A stretch of DNA of 64,000 nt from Sinomicrobium kalidii (GTDB lineage Bacteria > Bacteroidota > Bacteroidia > Flavobacteriales > Flavobacteriaceae), in assembly GCF_021183825.1 (NCBI RefSeq), contig NZ_CP089211.1, positions 682,001 to 746,000 of the forward strand, written 5' to 3'. A program made the translations under genes and the position numbers. This document shows, one piece after another, positions 27,320-36,023 of the stretch (position 1 is its first letter; each line of letters opens with the position of its first letter). The notes under the pieces are model-generated. The model was given only the letters and a program-made list of their open reading frames with translations. It was not told the origin of the DNA and did not search any database.

Positions 27320-27327
27320 TACTTTTG
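27320..27327 (+). promoter_or_regulatory. -7 element of ddl
   Basis: TACTTTTG matches TAnnTTTG exactly and lies 35 bp before the ddl ATG. The -33 region has only an AT-rich run with TTTTG at poor spacing. Confidence 0.4.
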
Positions 27328-27362
27328 ATTAAACGAATTTACGGAACTATTTCGTGTAGCCG

Positions 27363-28337
27363 ATGAAAAAAAATATTGCGATCCTGATGGGGGGATATTC
27401 CAGCGAATACGAAATCTCCCTGAAAAGCGGTAACGTGGTTTACCGGCATTTGAACCGCGAGGTTTACAATCCTTTCCGAATCCATATCTTCCGGGACAAG
27501 TGGGTTTATGTAAATAACGACGAAGCGGAATTCCCGGTAGACAGGCACGATTTCAGTATAGCACCGGAAGGTAAAAAGATAAATTTCGACGGTGTTTTCA
27601 TCGCCATACACGGTTCGCCGGGCGAGGACGGTTATATACAGGCCTACCTGGACCTCCTGGACATTCCGCATACCTCCTGCGGATTTTACCAGGCCGCCCT
27701 TACGTTCAACAAACGGGATTGTCTTTCGGTACTGAAAGCCTACGGTATCCCATGCGCCACTTCCTTTTACCTCAACAAGGGGGATGCTGTTAACACAAAT
27801 GATATCATAGCCAAGGTAGGGCTTCCGTGTTTTGTCAAGGCCAACAAGGCAGGGTCCAGTTTCGGAATATCAAAGGTCAATGAGAAGAAGGACCTTTCAG
27901 CTGCCATAGCACACTCCTTCAAAGAGGATGACGAGATCATTATAGAATCCTTCCTGGACGGAACGGAAGTATCGGTAGGCGTTATTCAGTATAAAGGTGA
28001 AACTACCGTACTGCCCGTTACCGAAATCGTGTCGGAAAACGATTTTTTCGACTTTAACGCCAAATACCTCGGCCAGTCGCAGGAGATTACCCCGGCAAGG
28101 CTGAGTGCGGAAATGACGGCAAAAGTATCGGACATGGCCAGAAAGGTCTATGAAATATTAAAATTGAAAGGCTTCAGCCGCAGTGAATACATTATTGTAA
28201 ACAATGTGCCCCACCTGCTGGAAGTAAATACCGTTCCGGGACTTACAGCAGAGAGTATTTTACCGCAACAGGCCCGGGAAGCAGGTATTTCGCCGGAGGA
28301 ACTCTTTAATAATGCCATAGAGGCCCTTCGCCTTTAG
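27363..28337 (+). CDS. ddl: D-alanine--D-alanine ligase
   Basis: The 324-residue ATP-grasp enzyme makes D-Ala-D-Ala for peptidoglycan precursors. It has the N-terminal ILMGGYSSEYEISLKSG, HGSPGEDGYIQAYLDLLDIPHTSCG, the lysine-rich ATP-grasp loop CFVKANKAGSSFGISKV, and EVNTVPGLTAESILP with the metal-binding residues. The length is near the usual 300-360. It is divergent from the PASTA/rluD genes and followed by coaD after a 90-bp gap containing a structured element. Alanine racemase, which provides its substrate, lies about 6 kb downstream. Confidence 0.96.
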   Translation: MKKNIAILMGGYSSEYEISLKSGNVVYRHLNREVYNPFRIHIFRDKWVYVNNDEAEFPVDRHDFSIAPEGKKINFDGVFIAIHGSPGEDGYIQAYLDLLDIPHTSCGFYQAALTFNKRDCLSVLKAYGIPCATSFYLNKGDAVNTNDIIAKVGLPCFVKANKAGSSFGISKVNEKKDLSAAIAHSFKEDDEIIIESFLDGTEVSVGVIQYKGETTVLPVTEIVSENDFFDFNAKYLGQSQEITPARLSAEMTAKVSDMARKVYEILKLKGFSRSEYIIVNNVPHLLEVNTVPGLTAESILPQQAREAGISPEELFNNAIEALRL

Positions 28338-28342
28338 TTTAT

Positions 28343-28390
28343 CCTGAGTTTGCCTGCACTGAGCAAAGTCGAAGTGCCGAAGGGCTCAGG
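28343..28390. repeat. Nested hairpin between ddl and coaD
   Basis: An outer pair CCTGAG / CTCAGG (28343-28348, 28385-28390) encloses an inner GCACT / AGTGC hairpin around GAGCAAAGTCGA. A CCCTTCG in the last ddl codons (28324-28330) can also pair with CGAAGGG (28379-28384). It resembles the GAGCGAAG-type hairpin repeats found elsewhere in this window. Confidence 0.45.
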
Positions 28391-28427
28391 AGCCGAATAC
28401 AATTTTAAACGTTGAACCATCTGAACC

Positions 28428-28886
28428 ATGAAACGAGCAATTTTTCCGGGGTCATTTGATCCCATCACTTTAGGACATTACGACATTATCACACGGGGAT
28501 TGACCCTGTTTGACGAACTCATTATCGCCATCGGGATCAATGCCGAAAAAAAGTACATGTTTTCCGTAGAAGAAAGAAAACACTTCATAGAAGAGGCTTT
28601 CCGGGAAATTCCCAAGATAAAGGTCATGACCTACGAGGGATTAACCGTTGATTTCTGCAAAAAGATCAATGCCGGGTTTATCCTGAGGGGCCTGCGCAAC
28701 CCGGCCGATTTCGAATTTGAAAAGGCCATTGCCCATACCAACCGTAAACTGTCGGAAATAGAAACAGTATTCCTGCTTACTTCTTCCGGGAAATCGTATA
28801 TCAGTTCTTCCATTGTACGAGATGTTATCCGCAACGGAGGGGACTACACAGGTTTGGTGCCGGAAACCGTAAGGGTGAAAAAATAA
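28428..28886 (+). CDS. coaD: Pantetheine-phosphate adenylyltransferase
   Basis: The 152-residue enzyme transfers AMP from ATP to 4'-phosphopantetheine, the fourth step of coenzyme A synthesis. It shows the nucleotidyltransferase motif FPGSFDPITLGHYDII (residues 6-21), the RGLRNPADFEFE phosphopantetheine-binding block, and the C-terminal YISSSIVRDV (ISSS/T-R). Length matches the family (about 150-160). It follows ddl on the same strand, a gene order that I recall from other flavobacteria. Confidence 0.96.
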   Translation: MKRAIFPGSFDPITLGHYDIITRGLTLFDELIIAIGINAEKKYMFSVEERKHFIEEAFREIPKIKVMTYEGLTVDFCKKINAGFILRGLRNPADFEFEKAIAHTNRKLSEIETVFLLTSSGKSYISSSIVRDVIRNGGDYTGLVPETVRVKK

Positions 28887-28887
28887 C

Positions 28888-29129
28888 TAACGTGAATAAT
28901 GGATAAGAAAAAAGGCTCCCCTCTTGAGGGACGGGGAGTTTGACCAGGCCCAAATTTTGGGTATATCCCCGGCTTTTGTGTTTTTCCTGTGGCTTGTGCT
29001 TTCAAACCCTCCGATCCCGATTGTCCCGATAGTTATCGGGATCAAGGAAGGAGCCTGTTAAAAATTTCAAACAAGGGTTGTAATTTTGAAATGCTTTTCA
29101 TCCATAAAGCTTAAACATTATTCACGTTA
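28888..29129. mobile_element. MITE-like element with 14-bp terminal inverted repeats
   Basis: TAACGTGAATAATG (28888-28901) and CATTATTCACGTTA (29116-29129) are perfect reverse complements bounding 242 bp without a gene. With a gap-free TAA just outside each arm the similarity extends to about 18 bp with one mismatch. Inside are a GGCTCC / GGAGCC pair and the palindrome CCCGATAGTTATCGGG. It fills most of the 260-bp spacer between the convergent coaD and AIM24 genes. No target-site duplication is certain. Confidence 0.5.
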
Positions 29130-29146
29130 ATTAGCCAATTGGCACA

Positions 29147-29947
29147 TTAAAACCGGTTATCGCCACTGAGCATATCGCCCAGACCGCCGAGAACACTGCC
29201 TTCTCCCTTATCCTTACCACCGCCCCGCGGTGCTGCGGCCCATACCCTTCCTGCAAGCCGGCTGAACGGCAGTGACTGTATGTAAACAATTCCGGGGCCG
29301 CGCAAGGTGGCAAAGAAAAGGCCTTCGCCTCCGAAAACCGTGTTTTTAATACCTCCTATAAATTCAATATTGTAATCCACATCTTTGGTAAAACCTACGA
29401 TACAACCGGTATCTACCTTCAGTACTTCTCCGGGAGCCAGTTCTTTCCGGGCCATGGTCCCCCCGGCATGGACAAAGGCCATACCGTCGCCTTCCAGTTT
29501 CTGCATGATAAAGCCTTCCCCGCCAAAGAATCCGCGTCCCAGGCGTTTTGAAAACTCTATCCCCACGCTCACGCCTTTTGCGGCACAGAGGAAGGCATCT
29601 TTCTGGCAGATAAATTTTCCGCCGTAATTGGTAAGGTCAATGGGAACGATCTTGCCGGGATAGGGAGAAGCAAAGCTCACTTTTTTCTTTCCGCCCTCTA
29701 CATTCAGAAAAGCCGTCATGAAAAGGCTTTCCCCGGTAAGCAAACGTTTCCCTGCAGAGAACAGTTTTCCCAACACTCCTTTGTCTTGATTCGATCCATC
29801 CCCGAAGATGGTGTCCATTTTTATACCGTTGTCCATCATCATAAAGCTGCCCGCCTCGGCCACTACTGCTTCCTGCGGGTCGAGTTCAATCTCTACATAC
29901 TGCATCTCTTCCCCGTAAATGTGGTAATCTATTTCGTGCGCTGTCAT
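29147..29947 (-). CDS. TIGR00266/AIM24 family protein
   Basis: The 266-residue protein belongs to the AIM24 family (TIGR00266) of trimeric beta-prism proteins. Typical features are the N-terminal [30 protein letters not shown], the glycine-rich [21 protein letters not shown], and [33 protein letters not shown]. The C-terminus is basic and glycine-rich ([13 protein letters not shown]). The bacterial role is unknown. The ATG at 29947 ([12 protein letters not shown]) is used because the upstream extension is unlike the family. It is followed by a MITE-like element at its 3' side. Confidence 0.9.
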   Translation of the reverse strand: MTAHEIDYHIYGEEMQYVEIELDPQEAVVAEAGSFMMMDNGIKMDTIFGDGSNQDKGVLGKLFSAGKRLLTGESLFMTAFLNVEGGKKKVSFASPYPGKIVPIDLTNYGGKFICQKDAFLCAAKGVSVGIEFSKRLGRGFFGGEGFIMQKLEGDGMAFVHAGGTMARKELAPGEVLKVDTGCIVGFTKDVDYNIEFIGGIKNTVFGGEGLFFATLRGPGIVYIQSLPFSRLAGRVWAAAPRGGGKDKGEGSVLGGLGDMLSGDNRF

Positions 29948-30020
29948 TTTGTTTTGTGTTTTAAGATTGACATACAATATTAGTATAAAAAAGAACAGGT
30001 TCGTTACAGTGGCACAGATA

Positions 30021-31073
30021 TCACTTATGTTTTCCTTCGTGTTCCAGCAACCACTTTTTCCGGGGGATTCCACCGCCGTACCCGGTCAGTTGTCCGTTAG
30101 CCCCTATAATCCTGTGGCAGGGTATAATAACGGAAATACGGTTAAAGCCATTGGCCCGGGCCACCGCCCTCGTTGCCGTAGGTTGACCTATAGCAACGGC
30201 CTGCTCCCCGTAGGTACGGGTAGCTCCATAAGGTATGTCCTGAAGTTTTAGCCAGACTTTCTGCTGGAAATCCGTTCCCGGGGTCACCAGGGGGATATCA
30301 AATTCCTTTCTTTTTCCTTCGAAATATTCGTCGATCTGTTTTTCTGTGGTTTCCAGATGAATATTGCTGCCCGAGATTATTACGGCCCTGAGCCTTTTGG
30401 ACAAATCCCTGAATTCAAACTCCAGCATCCTCCGGTCCGTAAATTCAAGCAAGCAAAGCCCCTTCTCCGTAGCACAGGCAAACATGGGGCCCAGCGGGGT
30501 GGTGATCCTGTGAATATATATGACATTGCGTTTGTAAGCATCTTCAGGGGCCACCCCGAAAACATTCTTAAAAGCCGTACCGAAACCGCTGAGGGATTCA
30601 TAGCCCGAATCAAAGGCCGAAGCCGTGACCCGTGTGCCTTTTTTCAATTCCCGTAAAGCCGTGTTGATCCGGATCATCCTTTGGTAGGTCTGAAACGTGA
30701 TCCCGTGGTGTTTCTTAAACCACCTCCTTATTTTTTCCGGGGCAAAACCCATTTTCCGGATGTCACCATCGGAAATTCTTTTCTCCGGATGTGCCGCTAC
30801 CATTTTCATTAATTCCCTGGCTTCTTCCGGCGGTTCATCCACGTTCTCTGTAGGCCTGCATACCTTACAGGGACGGTAACCGTGTTGAAGGGCCTCCTTT
30901 GCAGTGGTACAGAAAAATACATTTTCCGGTTTGGGTTTCCGGGCCCGGCAGGTGGCTATACAAAATACCTTCGTGGTTTTTACACATACGTAGAAAACAC
31001 CTAAGTGCTCGCTGTCCCTTTCCAGCAGGGCCTTATAAAACCGTTCTATTTTATTTTTTTCTGTGATCAGCAT
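30021..31073 (-). CDS. ada: Bifunctional Ada: AraC-type regulator and methylated-DNA-cysteine methyltransferase
   Basis: The 350-residue protein repairs O6-methylguanine and methylphosphotriesters and activates the adaptive response. The N-terminal zinc site has Cys38, Cys42, Cys69 and Cys72, the same numbering as E. coli Ada, where Cys38 is the phosphotriester acceptor. An AraC-like helix-turn-helix follows (about 100-180), then a ribonuclease-like part and the transferase core with the active-site IPCHRII near residue 320. The ATG at 31073 is used. The gene overlaps the upstream PEP mutase-like gene by 23 nt, pointing to co-transcription. Confidence 0.93.
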   Translation of the reverse strand: MLITEKNKIERFYKALLERDSEHLGVFYVCVKTTKVFCIATCRARKPKPENVFFCTTAKEALQHGYRPCKVCRPTENVDEPPEEARELMKMVAAHPEKRISDGDIRKMGFAPEKIRRWFKKHHGITFQTYQRMIRINTALRELKKGTRVTASAFDSGYESLSGFGTAFKNVFGVAPEDAYKRNVIYIHRITTPLGPMFACATEKGLCLLEFTDRRMLEFEFRDLSKRLRAVIISGSNIHLETTEKQIDEYFEGKRKEFDIPLVTPGTDFQQKVWLKLQDIPYGATRTYGEQAVAIGQPTATRAVARANGFNRISVIIPCHRIIGANGQLTGYGGGIPRKKWLLEHEGKHK

Positions 31074-31842
31074 TTTCAAACAGGGTATTGAACGAGCCCC
31101 GGGCCCGTATGTGGTTTATCTTTTGTGTAAATATATCCATTAGCTGCGAATGGATGAAATTGCCGGTGCTTATCCGCTTAACCCCCCATTCCGACAAGAT
31201 ATCAAACGAAGGCAGGTCGGGCATACGCAACACATTTACGGGTAACGCGGTGGCTGATACGACCTGTTTTACAGCATCCTCCCCGGCTATAAAAGGCACA
31301 AAAAGCCCGTCGGCCCCGGCTTCTTCATATAATCGGGCCCTTCTTACCGTCTCTTCGGCTGCATCAGGCACTTCGAGAATAAAAGTATCTGTCCTGGCAT
31401 TGATAAACATCGCTTTTGCTTTTCGGTTCAAATGGTCTTTTATCTCCCGGATAAGCCCTGCAAAATCTTCGGCCGGAAGGAGTTCTCTTTGCGTTCGTAC
31501 CTTCGAATCCTCAATATTGATCCCGGCTACTCCCAGTTGATGCAGTTTTTCGATATTCCCGATGATTTCGGACACGTTTCTTCCATAACCACCTTCAATA
31601 TCCACCGACAGCGGTATATTCACTTTGGCAATTATTCTTTTAACCACGAATAACAATTCGTCAAAAGACAGGTTTTCCCCGTCGTCATAACCCAACATAT
31701 GCGAAATGGCCGCACTTGAAGTGCCCAGGGCTTCAAACCCGTTTTGTTCTATAATTTCAGCGCTTTTTGCGTCCCAGACATTCCCCAGCATCAACGGCGC
31801 GGGGCGATGGTGCAATTGTAAAAATTTTTCGTATTTGCTCAT
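31051..31842 (-). CDS. Isocitrate lyase/PEP mutase superfamily protein
   Basis: The 263-residue protein is of the PEP mutase/isocitrate lyase superfamily (alpha/beta barrel) that forms or breaks C-C or C-P bonds in 2-carboxylates. Seen are GNVWDAKSAEIIEQNGFEALGTSSAAISHMLGYDDGE, SVDIEGGYG (Mg-binding Asp/Glu) and GINIEDSK. The KKCGH catalytic loop of isocitrate lyase is absent. Many such proteins adjacent to ada or alkyl-repair genes have no known substrate. ATG at 31842 (MSKYEKF) is chosen over an upstream in-frame start at 31860. It overlaps ada by 23 nt. Confidence 0.85.
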   Translation of the reverse strand: MSKYEKFLQLHHRPAPLMLGNVWDAKSAEIIEQNGFEALGTSSAAISHMLGYDDGENLSFDELLFVVKRIIAKVNIPLSVDIEGGYGRNVSEIIGNIEKLHQLGVAGINIEDSKVRTQRELLPAEDFAGLIREIKDHLNRKAKAMFINARTDTFILEVPDAAEETVRRARLYEEAGADGLFVPFIAGEDAVKQVVSATALPVNVLRMPDLPSFDILSEWGVKRISTGNFIHSQLMDIFTQKINHIRARGSFNTLFENADHRKK

Positions 31843-31918
31843 GATTTGTTTTTGATACAAAATGACGACATCGCAGATTGTTGTACAACCGAAAAATGGA
31901 CAAGTATTTTTTGCTGGA

Positions 31919-31949
31919 GGAGTTTTGGAGTTTTGGAGTTCATTAGGTT
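31919..31949. repeat. GGAGTTTT direct repeat, copy 1 (downstream of mscS)
   Basis: A 31-bp run of GGAGTTTT units ending in TTAGGTT. It matches the 31 bp at 33005-33035 at 27 positions in the same orientation, so the mscS gene is bracketed by two direct repeats. Confidence 0.55.
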
Positions 31950-31964
31950 GTTTTTTTGGTTCCT

Positions 31965-32912
31965 TCAGAACGCATCAACGCTTCCCGGTTTGTTGTTTTC
32001 CACAAATACCCTGGTCTTCGGCAGGCTGTCGGGAAACTCGCGCTGCAGGAAGCAGAGCAGTTGTTCACGGACATACACCCTGAGGTCCCAGGCATCCGAA
32101 GAATTGCGCGTGCTCATCAGGGCCCGCACCTCTACCCTGTTCTCTTTGGCATCCGTGACCTGCAGGACATTGACCTTTCCGTCCCAAAGCCGGGAGCGTT
32201 CGAGCAAACGTGTAAGTTCTTCCCGAATGCGATCAAAATCGACGGAATAATCGGTGTAGATAAATACGGTTCCCAGTATCTCCGCACTGGTGCGCGTCCA
32301 GTTTTGAAAAGGGTGTTCGATAAAATAGGTTGAAGGGACTACCAGTCTCCGCAAATCCCATATTCTTATTACAACATAAGTTAATGTGATTTCTTCAATA
32401 CGCCCCCATTCGCCTTCCACGACCACAACATCATCCACCCGGATGGGTTGTGTAAAAGCTATCTGAAGACCGGCCAGCATGGAACCGAAAACTTTCTGCG
32501 CAGCAAGCCCCAGGATAATCCCCGCTACACCCGCCGAAGCAAATATACTGATCCCTATCCTCCGGATATTTTCAAAAGACATGAGTACCAGCGCTATGGC
32601 CACGAGGATGATAATAAATACGACAATTCGTTCTATGATGTTGTATTGCGTGTAAAGTTTCCGGGAATGCAGGTTGTTTTCTACCGTGATGTCCGCATGC
32701 CTCAGGAAAAGCTTCTTGACGATTCCGGTAACAATGATGGCCGCCCAGGCAAAACTGGTAATGAGCAGTATTACTGCGAGTTTTTCCGCGATCTGCCCTA
32801 TTCCCGCATCCATACTGTAAAAAGTGCTTTTAAACAGGGAGATCACTACCGATAACACAAAGGTCAAGATAGGAAACACGAATTGTTTCAGGTTTTTCAG
32901 GGGATTTTTCAT
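31965..32912 (-). CDS. MscS-family mechanosensitive ion channel
   Basis: The 315-residue inner-membrane protein has about four transmembrane segments and the MscS pore helix pattern IFASAGVAGIILGLAAQKVFGSMLAGLQIAFTQPIRVDDVV (about 150-195). A cytoplasmic beta domain follows with VEGEWGRIEEITLTYVVIRIWDLRRLVVPSTYFIEHPFQNW. Such channels release osmolytes on hypo-osmotic shock. The ATG at 32912 (MKNPLKNLK) is preferred to an upstream in-frame start at 32954. It is a single gene bracketed by GGAGTTTT direct repeats. Confidence 0.92.
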   Translation of the reverse strand: MKNPLKNLKQFVFPILTFVLSVVISLFKSTFYSMDAGIGQIAEKLAVILLITSFAWAAIIVTGIVKKLFLRHADITVENNLHSRKLYTQYNIIERIVVFIIILVAIALVLMSFENIRRIGISIFASAGVAGIILGLAAQKVFGSMLAGLQIAFTQPIRVDDVVVVEGEWGRIEEITLTYVVIRIWDLRRLVVPSTYFIEHPFQNWTRTSAEILGTVFIYTDYSVDFDRIREELTRLLERSRLWDGKVNVLQVTDAKENRVEVRALMSTRNSSDAWDLRVYVREQLLCFLQREFPDSLPKTRVFVENNKPGSVDAF

Positions 32913-33261
32913 AGCAAAAGTCTTTGTTTGCCAATAAAATACGTAAAAAAACAAAAATGTGAAAGCCGGGACACCGGAAAACAGAACAAAAGGGTGGGAG
33001 TTTTGGAGTCTTGGAGTTTTGGAATTGGTTAGGTTTTAAGTACGTTATAGTCTGTTTTGAATTATTCAGCTATTTATTTTCAAACAATCAAAAAGCAACA
33101 CTCCTAACTAAAAAACCAGGAACTCCCGAACTCCGAAACTCATCAACTCCGAAAACAGACTTTTCGCCCTCATTTGCCTTCCATTCCCCGTGAATTTCCT
33201 AAATTAGTGGAACCATCACCCCATTACAACATAGGTTTCTCCTGAAAAACACCCTGAATTA
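32913..33261. other. Spacer with direct repeat copy 2 and AACTCC runs
   Basis: This 349-bp spacer between mscS and the M20 gene has the GGAGTTTT direct repeat at 33005-33035 and AACTCC/CTCCGAA runs at about 33119-33155 in the opposite sense. Near its right end TTTG (33173-33176) and TAAATTAG (33200-33207), 23 bp apart, may be a weak promoter for the M20 gene. I see no gene in it. Confidence 0.5.
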
Positions 33262-34422
33262 ATGATCGAAAATATTACTATCGACACGGATAAACTGGTC
33301 CGGCTGCGGAAGTACCTGCACCGGCACCCGGAAGTATCGGGCAACGAATATGAAACGGCAAAGACCATACTATCCCTTTTACGGGAATACACCCCCGACG
33401 AAATTATAGAAAACCTCGGCGGAACCGGGATAGCTGCTGTTTACGAAGGGAAGGAAAAAGGCAATACCGTCCTGATCCGCTGTGAACTGGACGCCCTGCC
33501 CATCCCGGAGATCAATACCTTCGACTACCGTTCCGAAAGCAAGGGTGTGTCGCACAAATGCGGACACGATGGGCATATGACCATGGTAGCAGGGCTGGCC
33601 GGGTTACTGCACAAACAACGCCCTGACAAAGGCCGGGTTGTTCTGCTTTTCCAGCCTTCGGAGGAAGACGGGAACGGGGCAAGAAGTGTGCTTTCCGATA
33701 CCAGATTCAGGGAAATCACCCCCGATTATGTCTTTGCCCTCCACAATCTTCCCGGATTTCCCAAAGGACAGATCGTTATTAAGGATGGGGTTTTTACCCC
33801 TGCGGTCAACAGTATTATAATTGCCCTGGAAGGAAAAACCGCCCATGCGGGGGAACCTGAAAAAGGGATCAACCCTGCTCATACTATTGCAACCATCATA
33901 CAGGAATTTCAGGCACTCGTAAAACCTGACCTGGCCTCTGACGACTTTTGCCAGGTAGCGCCGATACATATAAGAATGGGCGAAAAGGCCTATGGCGTGT
34001 CGGCCGGTGAGGGAGAGATCCACTTTACCATTCGCTGCAAGGGAAATGACAACATGAAAAAGATAGAAGAAATTGCAGAAAAAACGGCCCGGGAAACCGC
34101 CCGTAAATACGGTTTGAAAGTCAATATTTCCTGGACCCAGAGTTTTTATGCCAATGAAAATAATACACAGGCCGTAGCGTGGATGCGGGAAGCAGCCACT
34201 GAACAAGGGTTTGACCTGCACGAAAAAGACACCCCTTTTGGCTGGGGCGAGGATTTCGGCCTGTTCACCCAAAAATACCCCGGTGCCATGTTCGGCCTCG
34301 GCGCAGGGGAAAATACCCCTGCCCTGCACAACCCGGACTACGATTTTCCGGATGAGATCATCCCCGTAGGTATCCGGATGTTTTACGAACTGATTAAAAA
34401 AGCAACCTCCGGGGAACGGTGA
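33262..34422 (+). CDS. M20D-family amidohydrolase
   Basis: The 386-residue cytoplasmic metallohydrolase removes acyl or amide groups from amino-acid derivatives. It has HRHPEVSGNEYETA (N-terminal), KCGHDGHMTMVAGLA (metal-binding CGHDGH), FQPSEEDGNGA (EE catalytic/metal pair), ALHNLPGFPKG and ALHNPDYDFPDE at the C-terminus. The middle dimerisation insert (about 185-295) is normal. The exact substrate (N-acyl-amino acid, hippurate or indole amide) cannot be told from sequence. Start ATG at 33262. Confidence 0.92.
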   Translation: MIENITIDTDKLVRLRKYLHRHPEVSGNEYETAKTILSLLREYTPDEIIENLGGTGIAAVYEGKEKGNTVLIRCELDALPIPEINTFDYRSESKGVSHKCGHDGHMTMVAGLAGLLHKQRPDKGRVVLLFQPSEEDGNGARSVLSDTRFREITPDYVFALHNLPGFPKGQIVIKDGVFTPAVNSIIIALEGKTAHAGEPEKGINPAHTIATIIQEFQALVKPDLASDDFCQVAPIHIRMGEKAYGVSAGEGEIHFTIRCKGNDNMKKIEEIAEKTARETARKYGLKVNISWTQSFYANENNTQAVAWMREAATEQGFDLHEKDTPFGWGEDFGLFTQKYPGAMFGLGAGENTPALHNPDYDFPDEIIPVGIRMFYELIKKATSGER

Positions 34423-34536
34423 TCGGATAATATTGAAAAAGACAGACGGCAGACATTAAAATTGTGCTTTAGCTACCCGGTAATCCCGGCACATGCTTTT
34501 CAACTTCTGCTACTAATCGATAAAAAGCTATAAATC

Positions 34537-35688
34537 ATGCATACGAACTCCACGATAGAACTCAGCCTGTCCGCATTGAAGAAGAACCTCTATTTTTTAA
34601 AACGGACCTTTGGGCGGAATGTAAAAATATCTTCGGTAGTCAAGGGTAATGCATACGGACATGGCATCAGGGAATTTGCTACCATGGCCCTGCACTGCGG
34701 TATTAATCATTTTTCTGTTTTTGATTCCCACGAAGCGAAAAAGGTAAAACAGGTAGTGAAGAAAAACACCGAGATCATGATTATGGGGTTTGTAGACGAC
34801 GAGGCCATTACCTGGGCAATTGACCATAACGTTTCCTTTTTCGTCTTTGAAAAGGACCGCTTACGAAAGGCTATAAAAGCTGCCAAAAAACTGGGGAAAA
34901 AGGCCGGAGTACATATTGAAGTCGAAACCGGAATGAACCGCACGGGTTTCGGGATGCGGGAAATCCCGGGGGTGATACGGTTGTTGCAAAAAGAGAAAGA
35001 ACACGTAACCCTCAAGGGCCTGTGCACACATTACGCAGGAGCGGAAAGCATAGCCAACTACTACCGGGTCACAGAGCAGATAAAAGTATTCAAAAAAGTA
35101 CACAGCCAGTTCAACAGGGAGGGCCTCCACCCGGAGACACGACACACGGCCTGTTCTGCCGCGGCCATGATGTACCCCGAAACCCGTATGGACATGGTGC
35201 GGATCGGCATCATGCAATATGGTTTGTGGCCCAGCCCGGAAACCTTTGTAAGCCTGCTGAACAAACGAAAAAGCAAGGCTGACCCTCTGGAAAGGGTCAT
35301 TGCATGGAAAAGCGAAGTAATGAGTATAAAAAAAGTAAAGGCCGGGGATTTTATAGGGTATGGTACCCATTTTATGGCGAAACAAAAAGTGAAGATCGCC
35401 ATAGTCCCCATCGGGTATTCGCACGGTTACAGCCGCTCGCTCAGCAACCAGGGCCGGGTGCTGATACACGGCCGCAGATGTGTGGTGGTAGGCAGTGTGG
35501 GCATGAATATGATGATCGTCGATGTGTCCCAGATACTCGACCTTAAAAAGGGAGATGAAGTGGTTATGATCGGTGCCCAGGGACAGGACGATATGTCCGT
35601 AGCTTCCTTCAGTGATTACAGTGACCAGTTGAACTACGAACTCCTAGCCAGGTTATCCAGGGATATCCCGCGAAAAATTGTAGACTGA
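34537..35688 (+). CDS. alr: Alanine racemase
   Basis: The 383-residue fold-type III PLP enzyme interconverts L- and D-alanine. It has the N-terminal barrel with VVKGNAYGHG carrying PLP Lys36 (E. coli Lys34), GMNRTGFGMRE, HTACSAAAMMYPETRMDMVRIGIMQYGLWP, and the C-terminal beta domain with VGSVGMNMMIVDV. It supplies D-alanine to ddl about 6 kb upstream. No murF fusion is present, unlike many Bacteroidota alr genes. Start ATG at 34537. Confidence 0.95.
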   Translation: MHTNSTIELSLSALKKNLYFLKRTFGRNVKISSVVKGNAYGHGIREFATMALHCGINHFSVFDSHEAKKVKQVVKKNTEIMIMGFVDDEAITWAIDHNVSFFVFEKDRLRKAIKAAKKLGKKAGVHIEVETGMNRTGFGMREIPGVIRLLQKEKEHVTLKGLCTHYAGAESIANYYRVTEQIKVFKKVHSQFNREGLHPETRHTACSAAAMMYPETRMDMVRIGIMQYGLWPSPETFVSLLNKRKSKADPLERVIAWKSEVMSIKKVKAGDFIGYGTHFMAKQKVKIAIVPIGYSHGYSRSLSNQGRVLIHGRRCVVVGSVGMNMMIVDVSQILDLKKGDEVVMIGAQGQDDMSVASFSDYSDQLNYELLARLSRDIPRKIVD

Positions 35689-36023
35689 TCTCCGGATTAA
35701 TTGGCCGGCCACGGATACACGGATGTTTTTTCGGTTGTCCCCTACGGGACTTTTTCCCTTTGGTATCAGCTCTCTTTTAAGGCCCGCTCTTGTCTTCATC
35801 AATCGAAAAAGAACATCCGTCCCCGGTATTCCGTCATCAGTCCTCAATAACCAAAAAACTCCGAACTCCCCAACTAACCAACTCCAAAACTTCTTAGTTG
35901 ATGAGTTTATTAGTTCTTAGTTTTTTAGTTGAGTTGCACAGTGATAGCTTCTTTTTGACTGTTTATTAGCTGCAACATCTAAACATACTAACTCACGAAC
36001 TCCAAGACTCCCCAACTCCAAAA
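35689..36023. repeat. Spacer with inverted-repeat element and AACTCC runs
   Basis: This 335-bp gap between convergent alr and DUF4442 has no gene. At 35719-35820 imperfect inverted arms (ACGGATGTT... and ...AACATCCGT, about 16 of 20 pairing with a 2-nt bulge) bound a 102-bp element with an internal GTCCC / GGGAC stem (35737-35750). AACTCC-type repeats follow at about 35858-35892 and 35984-36022, in the sense opposite to those around mscS. It may be a small transposon remnant. Confidence 0.45.

Noticed and set aside
33604..34329. 241-codon antisense frame in the M20 gene
   Set aside because: Shadow of the M20 peptidase; no recognised domain.
35723..35920. 65-codon frame in the spacer after alr
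   Set aside because: It runs through the repeat element and AACTCC runs, and such short frames from repeats are common in flavobacteria.
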